Below are positions 1 through 5,767 of a DNA stretch of 11,958 nt, piece by piece. Position 1 is the first letter of the stretch, and the number at the start of each line of letters is the position of its first letter. The stretch covers positions 1 through 11,958 of the forward strand of contig JAZNXH010000014.1 of NCBI GenBank assembly GCA_045593785.1, given 5' to 3'. The notes under the pieces were generated by a model, which was given only the letters and a program-made list of their open reading frames with translations, had not been told where the DNA came from and did not search any database. A program made the translations under genes and the position numbers. This DNA comes from SZUA-448 sp045593785. GTDB taxonomy: Bacteria; Bacillota; Clostridia; Lachnospirales; Lachnospiraceae.

Positions 1-794
1 CGTTCCTTAGACATTTCCTGGATATGACCAGTGCACCGCTTGCAAGAAAGAGCAATGAAGGTATTGTAGATCCAATCGGGGACGATTTTTCTGCATTTGT
101 ATTTAAGATTCAGGCAAATATGAATAAGGCACATCGTGACCGTATCGCATTCATGCGTATCTGCTCCGGCCGTTTTGATGCAGAGCAGGAAGTGTACCAC
201 GTGCAGGGCGCGAAGAAGATGCGCCTGTCCCAGCCGCAGCAATTGATGGCACAGGAGAGAAAGATACTGGATGAGGCATATGCCGGTGATATCATCGGTG
301 TATTTGATCCGGGTATTTTCTCCATTGGTGACACCATCTGTATGCCGGGCGACAAGTTCGAATACGAAGGCATCCCGACTTTTGCACCGGAGCATTTTGC
401 AAAAATTCGTCAGGTCGATACGATGAAACGAAAACAGTTCATCAAGGGTGTAACGCAGATTGCGCAGGAAGGTGCAATCCAGATTTTCCAGGAGTTCCAT
501 ACCGGTATGGAAGAAATCATCGTCGGTGTTGTTGGTACGCTGCAGTTTGACGTATTGAAATTCCGACTGGAGTCCGAGTACGGTGTGGAAATCCGTATGG
601 AGATGCTGCCGTATGAGCACATTCGCTGGGTAGTCGGCGATACGGATGTAGCAAAGCTGTCTGTAACTTCTGATACGAAGCGTGTCTGTGACATGAAAGG
701 CAATCCGTTGTTATTATTCGCCCATGCATGGAGCATCAATACGGTAATCGACCGGAACAAGGGATTGCAGTTGGCGGAATTCAAAAAGAATTAA
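1..794 (+). CDS. prfC: Peptide chain release factor 3 (RF3), C-terminal part, 5' truncated by window
   Basis: RF3 is a cytosolic translational GTPase that recycles RF1/RF2 from the ribosome after termination. The reading frame is open from base 3 with no stop before the window edge, and residues before the first ATG (base 24) already read like the family, so the gene starts outside the window. About 263 codons are present, roughly half of a usual ~530-aa RF3; the GTPase domain is missing. Stretches typical of RF3 domains II and III are visible: FVFKIQANMNKAHRDRIAFM, DEAYAGDIIGV, GIPTFAPEHFAKIR and VGTLQFDVLKFRLESEYGVE. These match E. coli RF3 closely from memory, and the SEYxVE segment separates RF3 from EF-G. 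It ends with TAA at 792-794. An AT-rich inverted-repeat cluster follows at once, and the next gene is an unrelated sigma-factor operon with its own promoter. Confidence 0.95.
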   Translation, partial: FLRHFLDMTSAPLARKSNEGIVDPIGDDFSAFVFKIQANMNKAHRDRIAFMRICSGRFDAEQEVYHVQGAKKMRLSQPQQLMAQERKILDEAYAGDIIGVFDPGIFSIGDTICMPGDKFEYEGIPTFAPEHFAKIRQVDTMKRKQFIKGVTQIAQEGAIQIFQEFHTGMEEIIVGVVGTLQFDVLKFRLESEYGVEIRMEMLPYEHIRWVVGDTDVAKLSVTSDTKRVCDMKGNPLLLFAHAWSINTVIDRNKGLQLAEFKKN

Positions 795-845
795 AATTCT
801 TTTAAAGAATTTAATTCTTTTGAGAACTAGTCTTCCCAAAGAATT
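794..845 (+). repeat. Four alternating AT-rich inverted-repeat arms, possible prfC terminator
   Basis: The 8-mer AATTCTTT occurs at 795-802 and 813-820, and its complement AAAGAATT at 804-811 and 838-845. Neighbouring arms can form mutually exclusive hairpins; for example 794-801 pairs with 805-812. There is no GC-rich stem and no clean U-tract, so termination is only a possibility. The stop codon of prfC overlaps the first arm. Confidence 0.5.
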
Positions 846-862
846 AAATTGTGAAAAAAATA

Positions 863-891
863 TGAAACCAAATCGCGGCTTGCATCGTCTA
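863..891 (+). promoter_or_regulatory. ECF-type promoter (predicted autoregulation), overlapping a possible SigA promoter
   Basis: A TGAAACC box (863-869) lies 16 bp before CGTCTA (886-891). This matches the known TGAAAC / CGTC promoters of Firmicute ECF sigma factors of the SigM/SigV/SigW type. It sits 116 bp upstream of the ECF sigma gene, so self-activation is the simple reading. A weaker housekeeping promoter overlaps it: TTGCAT (880-885), 17 bp, TACACT (903-908). That could supply basal expression. The transcription start is not known from sequence alone. Confidence 0.7.
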
Positions 892-959
892 TGTGTTTAG
901 AGTACACTATACGAGAGTCGCGATGTTGTTTTACAGACAATAAAATGGATTGTTTGAGG

Positions 960-998
960 ATACGAGACTTACGATTACGTGATGATTCGTATAGGAGG
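960..998 (+). promoter_or_regulatory. Leader stem-loop abutting the sigma-factor ribosome binding site
   Basis: ATACGA (960-965) pairs with TCGTAT (987-992). Inside it, TTACG (969-973) pairs with CGTGA (978-982) around an ATTA loop. The stem ends one base before the strong Shine-Dalgarno AGGAGG (993-998), which is 8 nt from the ATG at 1007. A second copy of the left arm (ATACGAGAGT, 909-918, versus ATACGAGACT, 960-969) could pair with the same right arm. A role in translation control is inference. Confidence 0.4.
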
Positions 999-1006
999 AA
1001 ACATAG

Positions 1007-1570
1007 ATGAGTGAGGAAAATATGCTGAAGGGTGTTCCGCCCGTTGAAGCAGTTCCGGAATGTCCGGACCTCGAGAGCATGATGCGTACTTACGGAAACG
1101 ATGTACTCCGAACTGCATATATGTATGTGAAGGATATTCATACAGCGGAAGATATCTTTCAGGAAGTATTTATCAAGGCGGACAGGAATAAGGAGAACTT
1201 TCGTGGGGAAAGTTCCGTGAAGACCTGGCTGATACGGATTACAGTAAATGCCTGCAAGGATTATCTGAAAAGTGCATATAACCGGAGAGTGACTCCCTTG
1301 CAGGAGTTTCAGGAGAATACACTGACTGCGGAAAACGGCATGATTTCGGAAAATGATTTTGACGGAATTGAGCGCAGGGAAACCCAGCAGGAGGTACGGA
1401 AGGCTGTCATGAGCCTGCCGGAAGCTCACCGGGATGTTGTGCTGTGTGTATATTTTCAGGGAATGACAGTTCCTGAGGCTGCAAAGGCACTCGGACTTGC
1501 AGAAGGTACGGTGAAGAGCCGCCTGTCGAGGGCGAAAGATAAATTGAGGCAGTTGTTGGAAAAGAGATAG
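1007..1570 (+). CDS. ECF-family RNA polymerase sigma factor
   Basis: This 187-aa protein has the two-domain layout of extracytoplasmic-function sigma factors, which direct RNA polymerase to stress or envelope promoters. Region 2 spans about residues 25-92, including the DIFQEVFIKA segment (from D49) and the -10-binding stretch SVKTWLIRITVNACKDYLKS. An acidic linker runs to about residue 120. Region 4 (about 121-187) carries the SLPEAHRDVV motif and a helix-turn-helix at about 153-180 (MTVPEAAKALGLAEGTVKSR). The ATG at 1007 is chosen because AGGAGG at 993-998 is 8 nt upstream; a later ATG at 1022 lacks such a site. The next gene starts 3 nt after its TAG stop, so the two are co-transcribed. 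The ECF-type promoter upstream suggests autoregulation. The ECF subgroup and target genes cannot be assigned here. Confidence 0.95.
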   Translation: MSEENMLKGVPPVEAVPECPDLESMMRTYGNDVLRTAYMYVKDIHTAEDIFQEVFIKADRNKENFRGESSVKTWLIRITVNACKDYLKSAYNRRVTPLQEFQENTLTAENGMISENDFDGIERRETQQEVRKAVMSLPEAHRDVVLCVYFQGMTVPEAAKALGLAEGTVKSRLSRAKDKLRQLLEKR

Positions 1571-1573
1571 CGG

Positions 1574-2413
1574 ATGACAGAGGTATATGACATGTTTTTT
1601 GAAACTGAACTGAGCGATAAATTGAATAATGAGCTGGAATCCGCAGGCATCTGTGTCAGCGAATCACTGATTGCAAGAACTTTGGAAGCAGTGCAACAGG
1701 CAAGAACCGCGGACAAGGAAGCTGCGCTGGAGCAGGAGATTAAGAGCAATATTCAGAAGATATCGGAAGCGCGTGCAACGAAGTATAAGGGCTTAAGCAG
1801 TACGTTGTTCCGTGCTGCAGGTGTGATTGCGGCATGTTTTGTGCTGGTTGTAGGCGGATTTGCACTTCGTTTTGCTACGATGCGTACGGGCAAAGATAGT
1901 GCGGCACCAATGACAACGGCAATGGAGTCTGTAAGAAGCAACGGCGGAAGCACCACGTCCGTGGCAACCGATATGGTAATGGAAGATTGTGACAGTGTTG
2001 CTGTACCGGAAGCGGAGAGTGAATGTGATTATGGGTATGCGGTGGCAGATGAGGAGTGTTCAGTGATGGCAGATGCTGCCGATGCAGTGCAGGGGGAGCC
2101 CGCGCAGGAGAATGGCGCAGTGGAGATGCCGGAAGAACAGAATGCGGTGGCGCTGTTGACAGAAAGCCTCATGCAGGCAGAATCGGTAATAATGCGCAGG
2201 AACGAGCAGGGAATCCGCTTGTACGAGTTTTTTGTAAGGGATAGTGCCGGGGAACCGGGTTATTATTTGATCTATGAGAATGGCGCAGTGGAGTTTGCAC
2301 AGGTTCCGCCATTGGGACAGACAAGTACTATGGAAGCCTTTGACGGTTCAGAAAATGAGGAGTTCAGGCGTGCGGTATTAGTATGGATGAAGGAACACGG
2401 ATATTCCTTCTGA
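1574..2413 (+). CDS. Putative anti-sigma factor, single-pass membrane protein
   Basis: The 279-aa product is called an anti-sigma factor mainly because it starts 3 nt after an ECF sigma gene and has the right topology. It has a cytosolic N-terminal helical segment (residues 1-78, with an ISV/LI..TL.A pattern seen as CVSESLIARTLEAV), one membrane helix at about 79-98, and an extracytoplasmic part of about 180 residues. No HxxxCxxC zinc (ZAS) motif is present; the only N-terminal cysteine is C27. The extracytoplasmic part begins with a Ser/Thr- and acid-rich stalk holding C139, C151 and C162. It ends in a small possibly folded domain (about 190-279) with a YEFFVRDSAGEPGYYLIYE stretch that I cannot assign to a family. 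If it is an anti-sigma factor, it would hold the sigma factor at the membrane until an envelope signal. It could also be a sigma-dependent envelope protein. Confidence 0.65.
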   Translation: MTEVYDMFFETELSDKLNNELESAGICVSESLIARTLEAVQQARTADKEAALEQEIKSNIQKISEARATKYKGLSSTLFRAAGVIAACFVLVVGGFALRFATMRTGKDSAAPMTTAMESVRSNGGSTTSVATDMVMEDCDSVAVPEAESECDYGYAVADEECSVMADAADAVQGEPAQENGAVEMPEEQNAVALLTESLMQAESVIMRRNEQGIRLYEFFVRDSAGEPGYYLIYENGAVEFAQVPPLGQTSTMEAFDGSENEEFRRAVLVWMKEHGYSF

Positions 2414-2439
2414 GATAAACCGTAAGTTTGCAGAGCAAG

Positions 2440-2487
2440 AAAAAAGCGTCTCCGTTATTACACGGAGACGCTTCGTACGTTTTTTAG
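2440..2487. terminator. Bidirectional rho-independent terminator between convergent genes
   Basis: A perfect 12-bp stem, AAGCGTCTCCGT (2444-2455) and ACGGAGACGCTT (2462-2473), encloses a TATTAC loop. On the minus strand it is followed at once by a U-tract (A-run 2440-2445), so it ends the 85-aa gene well. On the plus strand the T-run (2480-2485) is 6 nt further on, which is weaker but usable for the sigma/anti-sigma operon. Confidence 0.88.
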
Positions 2488-2490
2488 AAA

Positions 2491-2748
2491 TTAGAAAGTT
2501 TCTTCACTGTTCTCGGTAGGTGTTTCCTCAGCCGGAGCTTCTTCAGCCGGAGTTTCTTCGGTAGTGATGTTAATGGAAACATATTCACGGGAATCGTCAT
2601 CAAAATCATCGAAGTCATCCTCTTCGTCGAAATCATCAACAAGGTCAGCGTCCTTCTTCTCAATGTAATTCTTGTAGACATAGTATCCGCCTGCAGCGAG
2701 ACCTGCGAGGGAGCCTACTGCGAGTAAGAACTTAATAAATTTTTTCAT
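2491..2748 (-). CDS. Small, highly acidic membrane-anchored protein of unknown function
   Basis: This 85-aa protein is not recognised as a named family; its layout recalls small YtxH-like proteins. The N-terminus is basic, then comes a Gly/Ala-rich membrane helix at about residues 5-25 (FLLAVGSLAGLAAGGYYVY), a short basic KKD turn, and a tail of almost only Asp/Glu (DLVDDFDEEDDFDDFDDD). The C-terminal repeat is of the type EETPAEEAPAEETPTE. An AAAGGAG Shine-Dalgarno (complement of 2758-2764) lies 9 nt before the ATG. It is convergent to the sigma operon and shares its terminator, but has a separate promoter. The tail is probably disordered. Whether it faces the cytosol or the outside is unclear. 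A lipoprotein signal is unlikely, as no cysteine is present. Confidence 0.75.
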   Translation of the reverse strand: MKKFIKFLLAVGSLAGLAAGGYYVYKNYIEKKDADLVDDFDEEDDFDDFDDDSREYVSINITTEETPAEEAPAEETPTENSEETF

Positions 2749-2813
2749 ACAAATACACTCCTTTCGTCATCGCCGATGCCGAGCATATTAGTAGCATCGA
2801 CAGCTTAGCTAAT

Positions 2814-2842
2814 ATTATACGGCGGTTTATGAAAAAAGGGAA
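2814..2842 (-). promoter_or_regulatory. Probable promoter for the 85-aa acidic protein gene
   Basis: Read on the minus strand, a perfect TATAAT (complement of 2814-2819) follows a poor -35 hexamer TTCCCT (complement of 2837-2842) at 17 bp. The leader would be about 60 nt and can form a CGATGC/GCATCG hairpin (2774-2779 with 2794-2799). The -35 is weak, so the strength is uncertain. Confidence 0.5.
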
Positions 2843-2886
2843 GTAAAATTTTCAAACTTCAAAATGAAAAAAAGATAAAAAAGTGC

Positions 2887-2915
2887 TTGCATTGTTGTGA
2901 ACCATGCGTTATAAT
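2887..2915 (+). promoter_or_regulatory. Promoter of tRNA-Gln
   Basis: TTGCAT (2887-2892), 17 bp, TATAAT (2910-2915). The AT-rich tract just upstream (about 2845-2882) could act as an UP element, as expected for stable RNA genes. It is divergent from the promoter of the 85-aa gene. The 12-mer TGCGTTATAATA around the -10 recurs at 4011-4022 in front of the first chemoreceptor gene. Confidence 0.9.
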
Positions 2916-2946
2916 AGCGTTCGTGGCTGACAAACAAGCACAACAT

Positions 2947-3018
2947 TGGGCTATCGCCAAACGGTAAGGCAACGGACTCTGACTCCGTCATCTCAAGGTT
3001 CGAATCCTTGTAGCCCAG
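2947..3018 (+). tRNA. tRNA-Gln, anticodon CTG
   Basis: A full cloverleaf is visible. The acceptor stem TGGGCTA (2947-2953) pairs with TAGCCCA (3011-3017), and the discriminator is G3018. The anticodon stem ACGGA/TCCGT (2972-2976, 2984-2988) holds the loop CTCTGAC with anticodon CTG at 2979-2981. The T arm contains GGTTCGAATCC. The weak U-A first pair and G discriminator are typical of glutamine tRNAs. CCA is not encoded (CTA follows), so it must be added after transcription. It reads CAG codons. Intact; no inserted element or integrase beside it. Confidence 0.97.
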
Positions 3019-3026
3019 CTAACGAG

Positions 3027-3051
3027 AGCACTTCGAAGGAAGTGCTTTTTT
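3027..3051 (+). terminator. Rho-independent terminator of tRNA-Gln
   Basis: AGCACTTC (3027-3034) and GAAGTGCT (3039-3046) form an 8-bp stem with a GAAG loop, followed by T3046-T3051. It ends only 10 nt before the Shine-Dalgarno of the glycosyltransferase gene. Any transcript of that gene starting at the tRNA promoter would have to read through it. Confidence 0.9.
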
Positions 3052-3073
3052 GCTATTGGAAAGGAGAACGAGT

Positions 3074-3988
3074 ATGTCGGTAGCTGCCGTGGTGGTAACT
3101 TACAACCGAAAAGAAGAATTGCTGAAAAACCTGCATGCGGTTCTTGGACAGACCCGGTTGGTGGATCGGTACTATATCATGGATAATCATGGCAGCGATG
3201 GGACAGAAGCGATGCTCCGCGACGAAGGACTGTTGGGCAATCCGATGATAGAGTATTGTTATCTTCCGGAAAATATCGGCGGTGCGGGAGGGTTCTATAC
3301 CGGCGTCAAGAAGGCTTATGAGGATGGATATGATTACATCTGTCTGATGGATGATGACGGAAGACCGGCAGATGCTGAGATGATGAAACGTTTGATCGAA
3401 ACGGCAGAGAACGTTCACAAAGTAAATTCCTGTCTGATGTTGAATTCCTTGGTGCTTGATTTGGACGGGGAACGTATGGCATTTGGTCTGACCGGCATTG
3501 ACAGTGCTATGGAAGCAGTAAAGTGTGCAACCGGGGGGCTGCTTTGTGGAACAATTAATCCGTTCAACGGAACAGTCATTTCACGAGAACTGGTGGAAGC
3601 AATCGGATTTCCGAATCCGGAGTTTTTTATCAAAGGCGACGAAGAAGACTATCAGATCCGTGCCGTGAATGCGGGAGCTGCAGTGGCAACTGTAGTGGAA
3701 TCGGTGTATCTGCATCCGATTGCGGAGAAAAAGACAGTTCGTATCGGAAAGAAAGAGTTCAAGGAGACAACGGAGGCATCTTGGAAAGAATATTACAGAG
3801 CGCGGAACCTGACTTACATTTTTCATCGTGAAGGCAAGAACCGTTTGTGGATGAAACATGCTGTAAGGCAGTCGTTGTTGGCAGTGCGTTACAGTGACCG
3901 GCGATGCAAGACGGTATGTCGGATTCTGACAGGTTGTTTGCACGGTTTTTGCGGAAAGCTGGGAAAAACCATCGAACCGGGGAAATAA
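3074..3988 (+). CDS. Family 2 glycosyltransferase (GT-A fold, galactofuranosyl/rhamnosyl-transferase-like)
   Basis: A 304-aa cytosolic enzyme that probably moves a sugar from a nucleotide donor onto a cell-surface glycan or polysaccharide; donor and acceptor are not determinable. The N-terminal VAAVVVTYNRKEELLKNL (3-20) and MDN (36-38) form the nucleotide-binding start of a GT2 domain. N-x-GGAGGF occurs at 67-74, the metal-binding MDDDG at 92-96, NPFNGTVISRE at 162-172, and the probable catalytic-base segment FFIKGDEEDY at 184-193. H214 (YLHP) may help bind the metal. These motifs recall GlfT2/COG1216-type transferases. No membrane helix is evident. ATG 3074 is chosen because AAGGAG at 3061-3066 is 7 nt upstream. 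An in-frame TTG at 3050 lies inside the tRNA terminator and is rejected. No promoter of its own is seen between the terminator and the start. Confidence 0.9.
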   Translation: MSVAAVVVTYNRKEELLKNLHAVLGQTRLVDRYYIMDNHGSDGTEAMLRDEGLLGNPMIEYCYLPENIGGAGGFYTGVKKAYEDGYDYICLMDDDGRPADAEMMKRLIETAENVHKVNSCLMLNSLVLDLDGERMAFGLTGIDSAMEAVKCATGGLLCGTINPFNGTVISRELVEAIGFPNPEFFIKGDEEDYQIRAVNAGAAVATVVESVYLHPIAEKKTVRIGKKEFKETTEASWKEYYRARNLTYIFHREGKNRLWMKHAVRQSLLAVRYSDRRCKTVCRILTGCLHGFCGKLGKTIEPGK

Positions 3989-3992
3989 ACAG

Positions 3993-4021
3993 TGGAAAAA
4001 TGAATGAAATTGCGTTATAAT
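3993..4021 (+). promoter_or_regulatory. Promoter of the six-helix chemoreceptor gene
   Basis: TGGAAA (3993-3998, four of six matches to TTGACA), 17 bp, perfect TATAAT (4016-4021). It begins 5 nt after the glycosyltransferase stop codon. It looks like a housekeeping promoter; no flagellar SigD/FliA-type GCCGATAA box was found. Confidence 0.75.
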
Positions 4022-4073
4022 ATTCAAAAGCATATCTATATCTGCAATTGTTACAGAGAAAGAAGGGCACGTT

Positions 4074-5570
4074 ATGGAAAAGAATAAAAGAGATTTATCC
4101 AATCCTTTATATGCAGAGATGAGTCGTAAGCAGACTGCAATTTTGGCAGTAACCATCATGAATCTGGTTTTGGTAGCAGCATATCTTGTTGAAGTACTGA
4201 AGGGACAGCGCACCTTGCTGGGTTATCTCGTTATTGCTACGTTCTGTATCCTGCCGAGTGTTGGTTCGATTCTTATGTTTTTGAAGAAGCCAGACACAAG
4301 AGCAATCCGATATATTCTGGCTGGCGGATTTTCCGTTGTTTATGGATATGTTATGCTGACATCCGCAAATCAGATGGCTTTTTGTTATGTGCTGGTTATT
4401 TTTGCAGCGATGATTATCTTCGTGGATTTAAAACTCTGTATTTCGTTAGGAAGTGTTGCATTCTTAATTAATGTTGCAGATATAATACAGACGGCAGTTA
4501 CAACCGGCTTGGAAGCAGAAGATATTACAAATGCCGAAATCGTATTTGCCTGCATTATCCTGACCTGTCTTTTCTCTGTGTTATCCATTAAGCGAGTAGA
4601 GAAGATTGGACAGGCCAATATTGATAAGGCAGATTTTGAGAAAGAACAGTCCGAGAAGTTACTTGATACTACATTACAGGTTGCAATGACCATCAATGAG
4701 AGCGTGAAAGACGCTGTGGAAGAAGCGACCAGCTTGCATGATGCGATTCTTCTTACCCAGCAGTCCATGGAAAATCTGAATGGTGGTGCCAACGAGACCG
4801 CGCAGGCGATTATGGAACAGCAGGAGAGCACGAACGAGATTGACAAGGGGATTCGGGAAGTGGAATCCGTTGCCGGTGCGATTATGGAAGAACTGGATTC
4901 CACCGCAGATTGCCTGAGTACCGGAACGGAAGGTATGACAGAACTTCTGAATCAGGTGAAGGTATCGCAGACTGCCGGTGAAGCGGTTGCAAAAGAAATG
5001 ACGGAACTGCGTGAGGATGCAGGATTGATGGAAAATATCGTGGGAATTATCAGCAACGTGTCCGATCAGACGGCATTGCTTGCCTTGAATGCAAGCATTG
5101 AGGCTGCACGAGCAGGAGAAGCCGGAAGAGGTTTTGCGGTTGTTGCAGGCGAGATTGCTAAGCTGGCATCCCAGACGAACGATGCAACAGCTGAGATTAA
5201 CAAGCTGATTGAGAACATCGGACATTCGATTGAGGAAGTTATTACAGCCGTAGATGAATTGCTCAACAGTAATGAGATTCAGAATCAGTCCGTAGGACGT
5301 ACGGCTGAGAACTTTGAACGCATCCGCAGCAGCGCAGGTGTGATTTCCAAGCAGGCGCAACAGTTGAAGGCAACGGTTGATATAGCTGCTGTTGCAAACA
5401 CGAAGGTGGTTCGTAATATTGATAATGTATCTGCGGTAACACAGGAAGTATCTGCCAGCGCAACGGAGACATTGGACGGTTGCAATATGAATCTCGAAAG
5501 TATTGAAAAATTGATGCAGATTATGAAGCAGCTTGGCTCAGAGGCAAAGAAGCTGCAAAAGGAAGCATAA
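4074..5570 (+). CDS. Methyl-accepting chemotaxis protein with six-helix membrane domain, no HAMP
   Basis: A 498-aa chemoreceptor that should pass signals through CheW to the CheA kinase. Residues 20-172 contain six hydrophobic helices (about 20-40, 48-70, 78-97, 101-119, 121-142, 153-172) with very short loops, so no sizeable extracellular sensor exists. The chain goes straight into the cytoplasmic coiled coil with no HAMP pattern. The hairpin tip is clear: DQTALLALNASIEAARAGEAG (331-351, with an A where most have N at 334) followed by RGFAVVA. A methylation-type segment (VTQEVSASATETL) lies near the C-terminus, and no NWETF-type tail is present. Five cysteines (C58, C104, C122, C160, C165) lie in the membrane domain. 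The start ATG has only a weak AAGGG site (4063-4067) 6 nt upstream. The ligand is unknown; sensing within the membrane is inferred. Confidence 0.93.
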   Translation: MEKNKRDLSNPLYAEMSRKQTAILAVTIMNLVLVAAYLVEVLKGQRTLLGYLVIATFCILPSVGSILMFLKKPDTRAIRYILAGGFSVVYGYVMLTSANQMAFCYVLVIFAAMIIFVDLKLCISLGSVAFLINVADIIQTAVTTGLEAEDITNAEIVFACIILTCLFSVLSIKRVEKIGQANIDKADFEKEQSEKLLDTTLQVAMTINESVKDAVEEATSLHDAILLTQQSMENLNGGANETAQAIMEQQESTNEIDKGIREVESVAGAIMEELDSTADCLSTGTEGMTELLNQVKVSQTAGEAVAKEMTELREDAGLMENIVGIISNVSDQTALLALNASIEAARAGEAGRGFAVVAGEIAKLASQTNDATAEINKLIENIGHSIEEVITAVDELLNSNEIQNQSVGRTAENFERIRSSAGVISKQAQQLKATVDIAAVANTKVVRNIDNVSAVTQEVSASATETLDGCNMNLESIEKLMQIMKQLGSEAKKLQKEA

Positions 5571-5597
5571 GCAAGTACATTATAAGACATGATAGAG

Positions 5598-5621
5598 CAA
5601 GAACCGCTGCGGCGGTTCTTG
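5598..5621 (+). terminator. Strong hairpin after the chemoreceptor gene, no U-tract
   Basis: A perfect 10-bp stem, CAAGAACCGC (5598-5607) and GCGGTTCTTG (5612-5621), carries a TGCG tetraloop 27 nt after the stop codon. What follows (TGCGTTAGAAGC) is not U-rich, so it may be a poor terminator, a 3'-end stabiliser or a processed end. The rest of the 5571-5698 spacer shows nothing else clear. Confidence 0.55.
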
Positions 5622-5698
5622 TGCGTTAGAAGCTGAGAAATAAAAAGAACAGAATAGAAAAAACCATTTTCGCGTATATATTAAAGAAGAAGTTCGGA

Positions 5699-5727
5699 TT
5701 GACAAGCTTTCGGTGATGGTCTATAAT
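5699..5727 (+). promoter_or_regulatory. Consensus SigA promoter of greA(-lysS)
   Basis: A perfect TTGACA (5699-5704), 17 bp, and perfect TATAAT (5722-5727). Transcription would start near 5734, leaving a leader of about 34 nt. The position also rules out an upstream ATG at 5726, which lies inside the -10 box, as the greA start. Confidence 0.95.
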
Positions 5728-5767
5728 GTCACACAGCAAACTTCCGAATAATAGAAAGAGGAGACCA

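Noticed and set aside
827..1429. 200-codon minus-strand frame opposite the ECF sigma gene
   Set aside because: It is a shadow of the sigma gene, with atypical composition (His/Leu/Ile-rich) and no ribosome site. Other long minus-strand frames opposite prfC, GT2, lysS and the chemoreceptors were rejected for the same reason.
2947..3018. tRNA-Gln as an integration (att) site of a mobile element
   Set aside because: No integrase, no duplicated tRNA 3' end and no foreign-looking cargo nearby.
3050..3073. N-terminal extension of the glycosyltransferase from a TTG
   Set aside because: It starts inside the T-run of the tRNA terminator, lacks a ribosome site and adds non-family residues before the GT2 start.
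3989..4073. Flagellar sigma (SigD/FliA) promoter for the chemoreceptor genes
   Set aside because: No TAAA-N15-GCCGATAA-like pair was found upstream of either gene; housekeeping-type boxes fit better.
5726..5767. Longer greA from ATG 5726
   Set aside because: This ATG lies within the -10 box of the consensus promoter and is therefore not transcribed.
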